A stretch of 64,000 nucleotides of DNA from Paenibacillus sp. FSL R7-0204 (GCF_038002225.1 NZ_JBBOCA010000001.1:682001-746000); one strand, 5' to 3'. Shown: positions 8,689-17,798, counted from the stretch's first letter. Numbers and translations: made by a program. The notes: generated by a model not told the origin, from the sequence alone.

Positions 8689-10095
8689 GTGGAGGCGAAG
8701 TTGACTACATTACGTACGGAAATCGAGAAGAGTCTGTCCCGCTCGGGCCATAATCTAGCCTCATTTGCCAAAGTCTCCGGTCTGAACCGCGGCAGTCTCA
8801 GCGCCATTCTTCACGGCAATCCGCCGAAGCCCATCTCGCTGGGACAGCTCGATGCCATGATCCGGGCCTTCGGCTTCCCGGAAGGCTGGCTGTATCCGCT
8901 ATATGTGGATGAGTGCTTCAGTGAAGAGCGGATCTCCCGCCGCCGTATCGAGCCCTTCCTGGTCAAATGTGCCGAGATGGGCAAGCAGCAATGCATTGAA
9001 GAGGTCTTAAGGCGGATTATGGAATATCAGCGGCCGCTGGATATCATCTACAGGGTGGCAGAGAGGCTATTCTGCAGCGGCAAAGTACAGGAGTCAACCG
9101 TGTTCTACAAGCTGATAGTAGACCATGAACAAGACAGCTATTCCGAGCGCATGGCGATTAGCCAGTACCGTATCTTCAAGTCGCTGCAGTCCACTCCCGA
9201 TGTGGATATGGAGCAGAAGCTGCGTGCTGTAATCAGCTTCGAGCCGTACCGTGGACTGCTTCCCGAGGAGATGCAGCTGGACGGGCTGCTGAAGCTGGCG
9301 AAGGTATGCTTCGCGCTGCACCGCTGGAAGGATGTAGAGAAGTTCGCCGACGAGCTGAGGGCATTAGCAAGCGGGATCTACCGTGAGGAGCTGCGCCGCA
9401 GTAAGGGGAAGAGGGCAGAGGCTTTTCAGGCGGAACGTCCGCTGGTGGTCTATTACGGGCACGGCTACCTGCTGAAGGCATCGGCGCTCACCAAGCAGGG
9501 GGAGTATGAGAAGGCCAAGAAATATACCGCCGGGTACGCGGACCTGGGATGGTTCGAGATGCTGGATGACGAGGGGCGCAGCAGTGTGGACAGCTTCAAG
9601 CTGTTTGCCACGGCCAACGGGTTCACGCTGGAGATTCTGATGGGCAACATCTCTGTATTGCCGTCCTATATCGCTTTCTTGTCCGAGCATCCCGGCGAGA
9701 TTCTATCCGGCATGGTAATCATTATGGAGTCGGCCAACCGCTTCGGGTTCTCTGCTGATGCGGTGATGTCGCGTTTTTCCCGGGAGATGCTGCGCTTTGA
9801 ACAATTCCAGGATACGATTAATGTAGACCGGGTGTATCGTCTCTATTATCAGATTGCGATCTACCATATCTCCCGCATGCAGTATACCAGGGGAATTGAC
9901 TATATTATTCATTGCCTGCGCCTGACCATCAGGCTGAACAGCGGCAAGGACTTTATTAATTGTGTAACCTTATTTGAAGTGAACAGAGACTACGCTTCGG
10001 ATACCCAGCAGAATGCGTACCGGGAGCTGATCAGGGAGGTGAGAGCGCATGAAGAGATCACTGTTGATGACGGCCAGCGTTTTGGTATTGTTTAG
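8689..10095 (+). CDS. HTH-TPR peptide-receptor-like transcriptional regulator (copy 1)
   Basis: A 468-residue protein with an Xre-type helix-turn-helix at about residues 10-65 (LASFAKVSGLNRGSLSAIL) and a long all-helical C-terminal region of TPR-like repeats, the layout of RRNPP peptide receptors. It shares a skeleton with the proteins at 58.5 and 60.4 kb (a KCAE-(M/L)-G block after the HTH and YSER-(M/L)-A-x-x-Q-Y-R-(I/L)-F further on). AGGGAGGTG at 8676-8684 supports GTG 8689. The last 47 bases overlap a micropeptide gene in another frame, which suggests receptor and signal are inherited together. The DNA target and the ligand are not known from sequence. Calling it a quorum-sensing receptor is inference from architecture and context. 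Confidence 0.8.
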   Translation: MEAKLTTLRTEIEKSLSRSGHNLASFAKVSGLNRGSLSAILHGNPPKPISLGQLDAMIRAFGFPEGWLYPLYVDECFSEERISRRRIEPFLVKCAEMGKQQCIEEVLRRIMEYQRPLDIIYRVAERLFCSGKVQESTVFYKLIVDHEQDSYSERMAISQYRIFKSLQSTPDVDMEQKLRAVISFEPYRGLLPEEMQLDGLLKLAKVCFALHRWKDVEKFADELRALASGIYREELRRSKGKRAEAFQAERPLVVYYGHGYLLKASALTKQGEYEKAKKYTAGYADLGWFEMLDDEGRSSVDSFKLFATANGFTLEILMGNISVLPSYIAFLSEHPGEILSGMVIIMESANRFGFSADAVMSRFSREMLRFEQFQDTINVDRVYRLYYQIAIYHISRMQYTRGIDYIIHCLRLTIRLNSGKDFINCVTLFEVNRDYASDTQQNAYRELIREVRAHEEITVDDGQRFGIV

Positions 10096-10177
10096 CTTCA
10101 TTCTTGCGGGTACAGGAACAGATCAGAAGTCCAAGGTAAGAGGCTTTACCACTGTTGAACACGGAGTGGAATTCTAG
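10049..10177 (+). CDS. Putative secreted signalling micropeptide (Phr/PapR-like) of receptor copy 1
   Basis: A 42-codon reading frame starts at ATG 10049 behind AGGGAGGTGAG (10033-10043), inside the 3' end of the receptor gene. It encodes a basic start (MKRS), a hydrophobic core (LLMTASVLVLFSFILA) and a short polar tail ending TTVEHGVEF. This is the plan of exported pro-peptides such as Phr, PapR, NprX and AimP, which are secreted, trimmed and re-imported. The last residues align with those of the peptide at 59.8 kb as xHG(V/I)xx. The mature form is not known; the C-terminal 5-8 residues are the first guess. Confidence 0.7.
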   Translation: MKRSLLMTASVLVLFSFILAGTGTDQKSKVRGFTTVEHGVEF

Positions 10178-10295
10178 AGCAGATCAGAGCACTTAATTGT
10201 ATAGCTAAGAGAGACTCCCCGGCCCTCTGTGTCGCGGGAGCGTTTGCGCGCGGTAATGTGAATTAAATTACATAGTGAACGTGTATATTCAGGAA

Positions 10296-10324
10296 TTGAC
10301 AAATGCCAGGCACGAAAATATAAT
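10296..10324 (+). promoter_or_regulatory. Consensus sigma-A promoter of the marR-ABC-ABC operon
   Basis: TTGACA (10296-10301), a 17-base spacer and TATAAT (10319-10324) match the sigma-A consensus exactly. It drives the MarR/ABC exporter genes and is overlapped downstream by a palindromic operator, so strong basal activity under tight repression is expected. Confidence 0.85.
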
Positions 10325-10339
10325 TAGGTAGCCTAATTA
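10321..10339. promoter_or_regulatory. Palindromic MarR operator overlapping the promoter
   Basis: TAATTAGG-TAG-CCTAATTA is a perfect 8-bp inverted repeat that begins inside the -10 box and covers the expected transcription start. A weaker related site, TTTGGAAACCTAA, lies at 10357-10369. The position fits autorepression by the downstream MarR protein. Confidence 0.75.
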
Positions 10340-10387
10340 ATACATGGTTTATTTATTTGGAAACCTAACTAAAAATGGGGTGGAAGC

Positions 10388-10888
10388 ATTGGGATAAATC
10401 GCGAAGGTGAAAACTCAGTCGGACACAAGCTGTTCTCTGCACTCCGGAAGCTGCGCAAAGGGCATTGGCATCACTCGGTGGAGGGGCATAAGCCAAGTGA
10501 GATGACTTTACTGATATGTATTGCACGGGCGTCGCATACTTCAGATCTGGGACTTAAGGTGTCGGAGATCAGCCGTTTCTTAGGACTGACTCCGCCAACG
10601 GTAACCCAGCTGATTAACAGTCTTGAAGCCAAGCAGATGGTAGAACGGCAGGCTGATCCTTCTGACCGGAGGGTAGTGCGCATCAAGTTGACTGAACAGG
10701 GGAAAATTATTACCCGCAGGGCCAGGGACCATATGGACGCCACACTTAACAGGATGGTGGAGTATTTAGGTGAGGAAGAATCTGATCAACTGGCGGAACT
10801 GCTGCTGAAAGTCTATGCCTTTATGGAGGATAATCCTCCGCCTAATCTAGACCGGTTACAAATGAACGGAGATGAGAAGCATGATTAA
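10388..10888 (+). CDS. MarR-family regulator of the ABC exporter operon
   Basis: The winged helix (DLGLKVSEISRFLGLTPPTVTQ region) and the wing DPSDRRVVRIKLT identify a MarR protein. The usual first dimerisation helix is only complete if translation begins at ATT 10388 (IGINREGENSVGHKLFSALRKLRKG), which has GGGGTGG at 10377-10383 in good position. The first standard codon, GTG 10478, has no convincing ribosome site and would remove that helix. The ATT start is therefore favoured, giving 166 residues. The gene overlaps the first ABC gene by eight bases and probably represses the operon through the operator at 10321-10339. Confidence 0.8.
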   Translation: MGINREGENSVGHKLFSALRKLRKGHWHHSVEGHKPSEMTLLICIARASHTSDLGLKVSEISRFLGLTPPTVTQLINSLEAKQMVERQADPSDRRVVRIKLTEQGKIITRRARDHMDATLNRMVEYLGEEESDQLAELLLKVYAFMEDNPPPNLDRLQMNGDEKHD

Positions 10889-12641
10889 ATTAATGAAACA
10901 ACTGAAGCCCTTCCGCTTGGCCATCGCAGGGGTACTAATTCTGGTATTCCTGCAGTCCATGGGCGATCTGTATCTTCCCACCCTGATGAGTAACATTATC
11001 GACAAAGGGATTGTGGAGGGTGACCAGCCGTATATCTGGAGAATTGGCGGCTTCATGCTGCTGGTGGCGGCTGGGGGTGTGCTATGCTCTATTATTGCCA
11101 GCTATCTGTCAGCCAGAGTGGCGGCAGGCTTCGGAAAGAATACCCGTTCGCGGGTGTTCAATCATGTGGAGAACTTTACGCTCCATGAATTCGACAAGCT
11201 GGGCACGGCCTCATTAATTACACGTACCACTAATGATATTACACAGGTTCAGACGGTCCTGACTATGATGCTCCGCATGATGGTCGGTGCTCCGATGATG
11301 ATGATCGGCGGGATTATTATGGCGGTGTCAGAGGACGCCAAGCTCTCGCTGATCTTTGTAGTGGTGATTCCGCTGCTGGTTGGAGCGATATTTTTCATCG
11401 GAATGAAGGGTCTGCCGCTGTTCAAGGCGATCCAGATCAAGCTGGACAAATTAAATCTGGTGCTGCGTGAGCATCTGACCGGTATCCGCGTCATCCGCTC
11501 CTTCAACCGGATTGAGCATGAGAACAGACGCTTCAGCCTGGCCAACGCAGATCTTACGGATACTGCAATCAAAGTCAACAAGGTAATGGCGGGACTGATG
11601 CCGCTGATGATGATCGTCATGAACTTCTCGATGATTGCTATTCTGTATTATGGCGGAATCCGTATTGGCGATGGGGATTTGAAGGTTGGCTCCCTGATGG
11701 CATTCATTCAGTATGCGATGCAGATTATGTTCTCGCTGATCATGGTATCGATGATGTTCGTGCTGATTCCAAGAGCTTCTGCCTCAGCGCTGCGCATTAA
11801 TGAAGTGCTGGATATGCAGCCAGAGATTAAGGACCCTACCTCTGCAGAACTGAAGACTACGGCTACAGCTACCCATGCGGACGGCCGAGACGGATTGCGC
11901 GGGTATGTGGAGTTCGACAATGTATCCTTCGCTTATCCGGGTGCAGAGCAGGCAGCCTTGTCGGGAATTACCTTCAGTGCGCGCCCCGGTGAGATTACCG
12001 CCATTATCGGCGGAACGGGATCAGGCAAGTCCACGCTGCTGAACATGATTCCGCGATTCTATGATGCTATTGAGGGTACGGTAAGTGTGGACGGTGTGGA
12101 TGTGCGCCAGATGACACAGGAGGATCTGCGGAGCAAGATTGGGTATATTCCGCAAAAAGCCGTGCTGTTCACCGGTACCATCAACGAAAATATCCGTTAC
12201 GGCAAAGAGGATGCTACCGAGGAAGAGATTCTTCATGCCGCCAAGGTGGCACAGGCCTATGACTTTGTCACAGCGATGAAGGAAGGCTTCGATTCAAGCA
12301 TCTCTCAGGGGGGCGGCAACGTCTCCGGCGGCCAGAAGCAGCGCCTGTCGATAGCCCGTGCCCTCGTCCGCAAGCCGGAGGTATATCTGTTCGATGACAG
12401 CTTCTCCGCGCTGGACTTCAAGACCGATGCCAAGCTGCGTGCCGCGCTCAAGGAGGAGACTACGGAATCTACTGTCCTTATCGTCGCACAGCGGGTAAGC
12501 ACGGTCATGGATGCAGACCGGATTATCGTACTGGATGAAGGTCAAATTGTTGGTATGGGCACGCACCGCGAGCTGCTGGACAACAATGAGGTGTACCGCG
12601 AGATCGTATCCTCGCAGCTGTCAGAGGAGGAAATAGCATGA
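10881..12641 (+). CDS. ABC exporter half-transporter with degenerate nucleotide site (BmrC/YheI-like)
   Basis: A 586-residue fusion of a six-helix membrane domain (residues 1-310) and an ATPase domain: Walker A GGTGSGKST, signature VSGGQKQR, Walker B VYLFDDS. The residue after the Walker B aspartate is Asp, not the catalytic Glu, as in the degenerate subunit of heterodimeric exporters (BmrC, TM287). ATG 10881 is chosen because GGAG at 10868-10871 is correctly spaced; an ATG at 10872 abuts that site. It is coupled to the upstream marR and downstream partner by short overlaps. Likely role: drug or lipid export at the membrane as a heterodimer. Confidence 0.9.
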   Translation: MIKLMKQLKPFRLAIAGVLILVFLQSMGDLYLPTLMSNIIDKGIVEGDQPYIWRIGGFMLLVAAGGVLCSIIASYLSARVAAGFGKNTRSRVFNHVENFTLHEFDKLGTASLITRTTNDITQVQTVLTMMLRMMVGAPMMMIGGIIMAVSEDAKLSLIFVVVIPLLVGAIFFIGMKGLPLFKAIQIKLDKLNLVLREHLTGIRVIRSFNRIEHENRRFSLANADLTDTAIKVNKVMAGLMPLMMIVMNFSMIAILYYGGIRIGDGDLKVGSLMAFIQYAMQIMFSLIMVSMMFVLIPRASASALRINEVLDMQPEIKDPTSAELKTTATATHADGRDGLRGYVEFDNVSFAYPGAEQAALSGITFSARPGEITAIIGGTGSGKSTLLNMIPRFYDAIEGTVSVDGVDVRQMTQEDLRSKIGYIPQKAVLFTGTINENIRYGKEDATEEEILHAAKVAQAYDFVTAMKEGFDSSISQGGGNVSGGQKQRLSIARALVRKPEVYLFDDSFSALDFKTDAKLRAALKEETTESTVLIVAQRVSTVMDADRIIVLDEGQIVGMGTHRELLDNNEVYREIVSSQLSEEEIA

Positions 12642-14536
12642 GTGAGCAGAACAAAGCAATGAAGCCGCCCGCCCGCAGACACGGCGGATTCGGCCCCGGC
12701 CCGGGCGGACCCGGCATGGGTATGCCTCCCGAGAAGGCGAAGGATTTCAAGGGTACCCTGCGCCGCCTGGTCCGGTATTTGCGCCCGCGCCAGGTACAGC
12801 TGATTATCGTATTCGTAATGGCGATTGCCAGTACCGTATTCAGTATTTTCAGCCCTAAGGTTATGGGGAAGGCAACGACCAAGCTGTTCGAAGGCGCTTA
12901 TGGCAAGATGATGGACGTGCCTGGGGCGGCGATTGATTTTGGCTATGTGAATGATATTCTGATCCTGCTGGCAGGTCTGTATCTGTTCAGTGCGCTGTTC
13001 AGTTATATCCAGCAGTATGTCATGGCTGGTGTGGCGCAGAAGGTTGTATACGATATGCGCGAGCAGATTAACAGCAAGCTGGAGCGGCTGCCGCTGAAAT
13101 ATTTCGATTCCCGGACCCACGGGGAGATTCTCAGCCGGGCGACCAATGATGTGGATAATATCAGTACCACCCTGCAGCAGAGCTTGACCCAGCTGATCAC
13201 CTCCATTGTGACGATTGTCGGGGTTATTGTGATGATGCTGACGATCAGTCCGTGGCTGACCCTGATCACGATCGTTACGCTGCCGCTGAGCTTCGTGGTG
13301 ATTATGCTGATCACCAAGCGCTCCCAGACCTATTTCGTCGGACAGCAGAAATCGCTGGGCCAGCTGAATGGTCATGTGGAGGAGATGTATACCGGGCACC
13401 GGATCATTAAGGCTTTTGGACGGGAAAAGAACTCCCTGAAGGACTTCAATGCCATCAATGAGGACCTGTATAACTCCGGCTGGCGCTCCCAGTTCATCTC
13501 CGGGATTATTATGCCGCTGATGATGTTCATCGGGAACCTGGGGTACGTGCTGGTATGTGTGGTCGGCGGGATCTTCGTGACCAAAAAAGCGATCGACGTC
13601 GGCGACATTCAGGCATTCATCCAGTATTCGCGCCAGTTCACCATGCCGATTACACAGACTGCGAATATTGCCAACATCATTCAGTCCACCATCGCTTCGG
13701 CAGAACGTGTATTTGAACTGCTGGATGAGGAAGAGGAAGTCCCTGAAGTGGCGGCTACACTGGCGAAACGTTCAGCAGCTGCAGAAGAGGGCTCTGTGGA
13801 ATTCCGTCACGTGCAGTTCGGCTACAAGCCGGGTGAACTCCTGATTGAAGACATGAACATCGAGGTCACTCCGGGACAGACCATTGCGATTGTAGGGCCA
13901 ACCGGAGCCGGCAAAACCACGCTGATCAACCTGCTCATGCGCTTCTATGAGATCAGCGGCGGGGAGATTGTTATTGGCGGTGTGAACATCACCGATATGA
14001 AGCGCAGCGAGCTGCGCAGCAAATTCGGTATGGTGCTCCAGGATACCTGGCTGTTCAACGGGACCATCCGCGATAATATCGCTTACGGCCGGGAAGGGGC
14101 TACGGAGGCTGATGTGGTGCGGGCAGCCAAGGCTGCGCATGCCGATCACTTCATCCGTACGCTGCCGCTCGGGTATGACACGATTCTGAATGAAGAGGCC
14201 TCCAACATCTCCCAGGGTCAAAAGCAGCTGCTTACCATCGCCCGGGCGATTCTGGCAGATCCGTCCATCCTTATTCTGGATGAAGCAACCAGCAGCGTAG
14301 ATACGCGGACAGAGGTGCAGATCCAGAAGGCGATGAACACGCTGATGCACGGCAGAACCAGCTTTGTGATCGCTCACCGCCTGTCCACCATCAAGGACGC
14401 CGATCTGATCCTAGTGATGAACCAGGGCAGCGTCATTGAGAAGGGCACCCATGTGGAACTGCTGGAAGCCGGCGGCTTCTATGCCGATCTCTATAACAGC
14501 CAGTTCTCCGGGGATGACCTGCCAGACGCAGGCTGA
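12638..14536 (+). CDS. ABC exporter half-transporter, catalytic partner (BmrD/YheH-like)
   Basis: A 632-residue partner with a Gly/Pro-rich N-terminal extension of about 35 residues, six membrane helices and an ATPase domain: Walker A GPTGAGKTT, signature ISQGQKQ (instead of LSGGQ), and Walker B ILILDEATSS with the catalytic glutamate. The complementary defects of the two subunits (no Glu in one, altered signature in the other) are typical of asymmetric heterodimers. The start overlaps the upstream stop (ATGA). A terminator follows, closing the operon. Confidence 0.9.
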   Translation: MSEQNKAMKPPARRHGGFGPGPGGPGMGMPPEKAKDFKGTLRRLVRYLRPRQVQLIIVFVMAIASTVFSIFSPKVMGKATTKLFEGAYGKMMDVPGAAIDFGYVNDILILLAGLYLFSALFSYIQQYVMAGVAQKVVYDMREQINSKLERLPLKYFDSRTHGEILSRATNDVDNISTTLQQSLTQLITSIVTIVGVIVMMLTISPWLTLITIVTLPLSFVVIMLITKRSQTYFVGQQKSLGQLNGHVEEMYTGHRIIKAFGREKNSLKDFNAINEDLYNSGWRSQFISGIIMPLMMFIGNLGYVLVCVVGGIFVTKKAIDVGDIQAFIQYSRQFTMPITQTANIANIIQSTIASAERVFELLDEEEEVPEVAATLAKRSAAAEEGSVEFRHVQFGYKPGELLIEDMNIEVTPGQTIAIVGPTGAGKTTLINLLMRFYEISGGEIVIGGVNITDMKRSELRSKFGMVLQDTWLFNGTIRDNIAYGREGATEADVVRAAKAAHADHFIRTLPLGYDTILNEEASNISQGQKQLLTIARAILADPSILILDEATSSVDTRTEVQIQKAMNTLMHGRTSFVIAHRLSTIKDADLILVMNQGSVIEKGTHVELLEAGGFYADLYNSQFSGDDLPDAG

Positions 14537-14592
14537 TCTGAATAGAACAGGTACCTGATATAGCCGCTGTAGACCACAGCCAGGCATAACCC

Positions 14593-14642
14593 AGCGTTCA
14601 TGCAGAGCGTCTTCGGACATTCTCTGTATGGACGCTTTTTTA
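14593..14642 (+). terminator. Terminator of the marR-ABC-ABC operon
   Basis: A 15-bp stem (14593-14607 with 14622-14636, including G-T pairs) is followed by seven T residues. Confidence 0.8.
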
Positions 14643-14709
14643 TTTGCTGTTGAGAAGGCCGAAAGAGTAAATGCGGAGCCACCACTCAACTCCACCAACT
14701 GAACCTTTC

Positions 14710-14825
14710 CTGCACAAAATACAACTTTCCCCGCATCCAATTGGTCTAAATCTCAAATTGTCGCAAGAAAGCATCAATTCTACCTATCAATCGGCTGCCA
14801 ATAACAATTCCTGCATTTTGTGCAG
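14710..14825. repeat. Inverted repeat in a 450-base gene-free stretch
   Basis: CTGCACAAAAT (14710-14720) and ATTTTGTGCAG (14815-14825) form a perfect 11-bp inverted repeat 94 bases apart. The stretch 14645-15140 holds no credible gene: the short open frames lack ribosome sites. It could be a decayed small inverted-repeat element; no target duplication is apparent. Confidence 0.4.
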
Positions 14826-15017
14826 CAATCCTCCAAATATCAGCTTATCTGTGAGCGGAAGTTGCAATTTCTGCAAGATTCCCGTGTGCAGGGTTCAAGT
14901 CAAAGTCTCTAGCCGCCTGTGTATTATATAGTATTTTCCAGATTATACTAGGAAAAGAGTCCGGAATCCCCCTGCGTCCACGGCACAAGTTCAGGCATTC
15001 CAGGGGGCAAGCAACGG

Positions 15018-15031
15018 TAGTGATCACACTA
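15018..15031. promoter_or_regulatory. Palindrome upstream of the MMPL transporter, possible operator
   Basis: TAGTG-ATCA-CACTA is a perfect 5-bp inverted repeat about 110 bases upstream of the transporter start. A plausible promoter (TATGAT near 15080) lies downstream of it. Such sites often bind TetR- or MarR-type repressors, but no regulator gene is adjacent. Confidence 0.3.
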
Positions 15032-15140
15032 GTTTTTCGAAATTTCAGAAAAAAGATTTGCTTAAAAATTTCGGGGTATATATGATAAGGATATCAAAAT
15101 GACCCGTGGCTCATTTTTGGGCGGACGGATAGGAGAGAGG

Positions 15141-17369
15141 ATGAAAGGTATGTCGGGCTACGGAAAATGGGTAGCAGGGAGCAAGACCAAATGGATCACT
15201 CTGCTGGTGTGGATTGCACTGGTCGGGGTGCTTACAATGCTATGGCCTTCGGTGAATTCACAGGTTGCCAATAATGCCTCCAATCTGCCGGAGGATTCAC
15301 AATCGGTGCGGGCATTGGTCGTTGCCGAGAGAGAATTCCCGGCCGGAAGCGGAGTGCCGGCACTGCTCGTATGGCATCGTGACGGAGGAATCTCAGAGGA
15401 GGACCTCGTACATATAACCGCATTATACGGCAAGCTTGAGCAGCAGCCTCTTGCGCATCAGAACTTCGTTCCGCCCCTGGGCAAGCTGCCGCCGCAGGCG
15501 CTGCAGGCGTCCTTGTCGGAGGACCGGAGCACGCTCGTCACTCCGGTGCTGTTCGACAAGACGGCGGACAGCGACCAGCTCGGGGAGTCGCTCAAGAGCC
15601 TGAAGGAGCTGGTCCGGACGGAGACGGGGACTGACCCGTCTGCCGCTAAGCCGGACAGCAGAGACTTAAGCCTGCGCGTATCCGGCCCGGTTGGAATCTC
15701 GGTAGATGCTACAGGGCTATTCAAGAATGCCGATGTGTCGCTGCTGATTGCCACCGTCATTCTGGTGCTGGTCTTCCTGCTGCTGATCTATCGTTCACCC
15801 ATTCTGGCGTTGATTCCGCTGGTTGCTGTAGGATTTGCTTATGGCGTAACCAGCCCGGTGCTTGGTCTGATGGCCAGAGAAGGCTGGATTACAGTGGATT
15901 CGCAGGCGGTCTCAATTATGACAGTGCTGCTCTTCGGGGCAGGGACAGACTATTGCCTGTTCCTGATCTCGCGCTTCCGCCAGATGCTGAAGGTAGAGGA
16001 GAATAAAGGGCGTGCACTGCTGAGCGCCATTTCCCACTCCTCCGGGGCGATTGCGATGAGCGGCTTCACCGTGGTGCTGGCCCTCTTCGCTCTGTTGCTG
16101 GCCAAATACGGCGCGTACCACCGGTTTGCAGTGCCGTTCAGCGTATCCATTCTGATTATGGGAGTAGCCAGTCTGACCCTGGTTCCGGCCTTGCTTGCGA
16201 TCTTTGGACGGACCTCCTTCTTCCCGTTCGTACCGCGCACGCCGCAGATGGAAGCAGAGCGGGCCAAGGCTAAGGGCAGACCGGTGCCGCAGCCGCAGCC
16301 TGCCCGCCGCAAAGGAATCGGATACCTGGTGGTATCCCGCCCGTGGGCCATTGTCGGAATCACGGTAGTGCTTCTGGGAGTGCTGGCCTCATTCTCCAGC
16401 GGAATTAAGTTCACCTATGATATTCTGTCGTCGTTCCCGAAGACTATGGAGTCGCGGGAAGGCTTCGACCTGATCGGCAAGCAATTCTCCCCTGGTGAGC
16501 TGGCACCCGCCAAGCTGATGGTCGATACGGAAGGGTTATCCGGCGGGGAAGACCTGAAATCCGTGCTGAGCAGCCTGTCCTACGTGGATGTGGTCTCAGA
16601 TCCGCAGCAGGGTGCCGTCAACCCGAAGATTACTGCCTATGATATCGAGTTCAAGGACAATCCGTATTCGATTGAGGCGATGGACCATATCCCGGCACTT
16701 CAGGCTACGGTTGAGTCGGCCCTGACGGAATCCGGGATTGAGAACGCGCAGGATAAGGTATGGATCAGCGGCCAGACTGCTACCCAGCACGATACCAAGG
16801 AGCTTGGAGAACGGGATACTGATCTGATCATACCGGTCGTTATCGGCCTGATTACGGTGCTGCTGCTGGTCTATCTCAGATCTGTGGTAGCCACAGTATA
16901 TCTAGTGGGGACGGTAATCCTGTCATTCTTCTCGGCACTGGGCCTGGGCTGGATCATCATTCATTATGTGCTTGGAGCAGATGCGATTCAGGGCTCCATT
17001 CCGCTATATTCCTTCGTCTTCCTGGTGGCACTCGGGGAGGATTACAACATCTTCATGATCTCGAATATCTGGAAAAAGCGTAAGCATATGCCGCTGAAGC
17101 AGGCGATTGCAGAAGGTGTGAATGAGACCGGCTCGGTCATTACCTCCGCCGGACTTATCCTGGCCGGTACGTTCGCCGTGCTGGCAAGCCTTCCAATTCA
17201 AGTTCTGGTTCAGTTCGGGATCATCACTGCGATCGGTGTCCTGCTGGATACCTTCGTTGTCCGTCCGTTCCTGGTCCCGGCCATCACCGTCCTCTTTGGC
17301 CGCGTGGCCTTCTGGCCAGGCAAGCATCAGGAGATCAGCGAAGCCTCTGCTTCGGATACACAGCAATAA
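15141..17369 (+). CDS. MMPL/RND-family transporter (YdfJ-like)
   Basis: A 742-residue membrane protein with twelve predicted helices in two symmetrical halves: a first helix (WITLLVWIALVGVL), a large extracytoplasmic domain, five clustered helices, and then the same pattern again from about residue 400. Both halves contain the RND core motif (GAGTDYCLFLISRFR and ALGEDYNIFMISNIWK), where buried acidic residues carry protons. MMPL proteins export lipids or drugs using the proton gradient. GGAG at 15132-15135 favours ATG 15141; starts at 15099 or 15150 are possible. It is monocistronic and followed by a hairpin. Confidence 0.9.
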   Translation: MKGMSGYGKWVAGSKTKWITLLVWIALVGVLTMLWPSVNSQVANNASNLPEDSQSVRALVVAEREFPAGSGVPALLVWHRDGGISEEDLVHITALYGKLEQQPLAHQNFVPPLGKLPPQALQASLSEDRSTLVTPVLFDKTADSDQLGESLKSLKELVRTETGTDPSAAKPDSRDLSLRVSGPVGISVDATGLFKNADVSLLIATVILVLVFLLLIYRSPILALIPLVAVGFAYGVTSPVLGLMAREGWITVDSQAVSIMTVLLFGAGTDYCLFLISRFRQMLKVEENKGRALLSAISHSSGAIAMSGFTVVLALFALLLAKYGAYHRFAVPFSVSILIMGVASLTLVPALLAIFGRTSFFPFVPRTPQMEAERAKAKGRPVPQPQPARRKGIGYLVVSRPWAIVGITVVLLGVLASFSSGIKFTYDILSSFPKTMESREGFDLIGKQFSPGELAPAKLMVDTEGLSGGEDLKSVLSSLSYVDVVSDPQQGAVNPKITAYDIEFKDNPYSIEAMDHIPALQATVESALTESGIENAQDKVWISGQTATQHDTKELGERDTDLIIPVVIGLITVLLLVYLRSVVATVYLVGTVILSFFSALGLGWIIIHYVLGADAIQGSIPLYSFVFLVALGEDYNIFMISNIWKKRKHMPLKQAIAEGVNETGSVITSAGLILAGTFAVLASLPIQVLVQFGIITAIGVLLDTFVVRPFLVPAITVLFGRVAFWPGKHQEISEASASDTQQ

Positions 17370-17371
17370 CA

Positions 17372-17417
17372 ACAGGGATGCCCCGCTAAGCCTGAACGGC
17401 TGGCGGGGCATCCCTGT
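17372..17417. terminator. Hairpin terminator between MMPL gene and the IsdG-like gene
   Basis: A perfect 15-bp GC-rich stem (17372-17386 with 17403-17417) lies between two convergent genes. The T-tract is weak on both strands. Confidence 0.65.
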
Positions 17418-17438
17418 GTCCATATTGCTTATGAAGTT

Positions 17439-17759
17439 CTAGTCAGCCTGGACATCGGGAGTCCGGCTGTGCAGCAGCTCGTACTTGTCGAGCGAGGAAC
17501 CGACAATGGCTTCGTTCCGGCCGGCACCTCGGTGCGAGTCCCGGAAGGCGGGACTTGAGGTCCAGCCGTTCAGCGCTTCCTCATTCTCCCAGACCGTGCA
17601 GATCTTCAATTCCTCCACGCCTTCCTTAGGAGCGGCGTGCCACACCTCCATGCGGATGAATCCGGGGATGCTCTGTACCCCGTTATCTGCGCTGAACCGT
17701 GAGGCCAGCGCTTCACCATGCCCTTCCTTGATCTTAATTGTATTGGTAACTACCAGCAT
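17439..17759 (-). CDS. IsdG/HmoA-like heme-degrading monooxygenase
   Basis: A 106-residue antibiotic-biosynthesis-monooxygenase fold protein. The IsdG catalytic triad is matched at nearly identical spacing: Asn-6 (VTNTIKI), Trp-66 (LNGWTSS) and His-76 (FRDSHRG), compared with Asn-7, Trp-67 and His-77 in staphylococcal IsdG. GVQSIPGFIRMEVW is the family core. Such enzymes open heme in the cytoplasm to release iron. A good AAGGAGGA site precedes the ATG. There is no adjacent heme uptake system and no Fur box was recognised. Confidence 0.88.
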   Translation of the reverse strand: MLVVTNTIKIKEGHGEALASRFSADNGVQSIPGFIRMEVWHAAPKEGVEELKICTVWENEEALNGWTSSPAFRDSHRGAGRNEAIVGSSLDKYELLHSRTPDVQAD

Positions 17760-17798
17760 GCCAAGTCCTCCTTGTGGGGCTGTAAGTAATGTCTGTCG

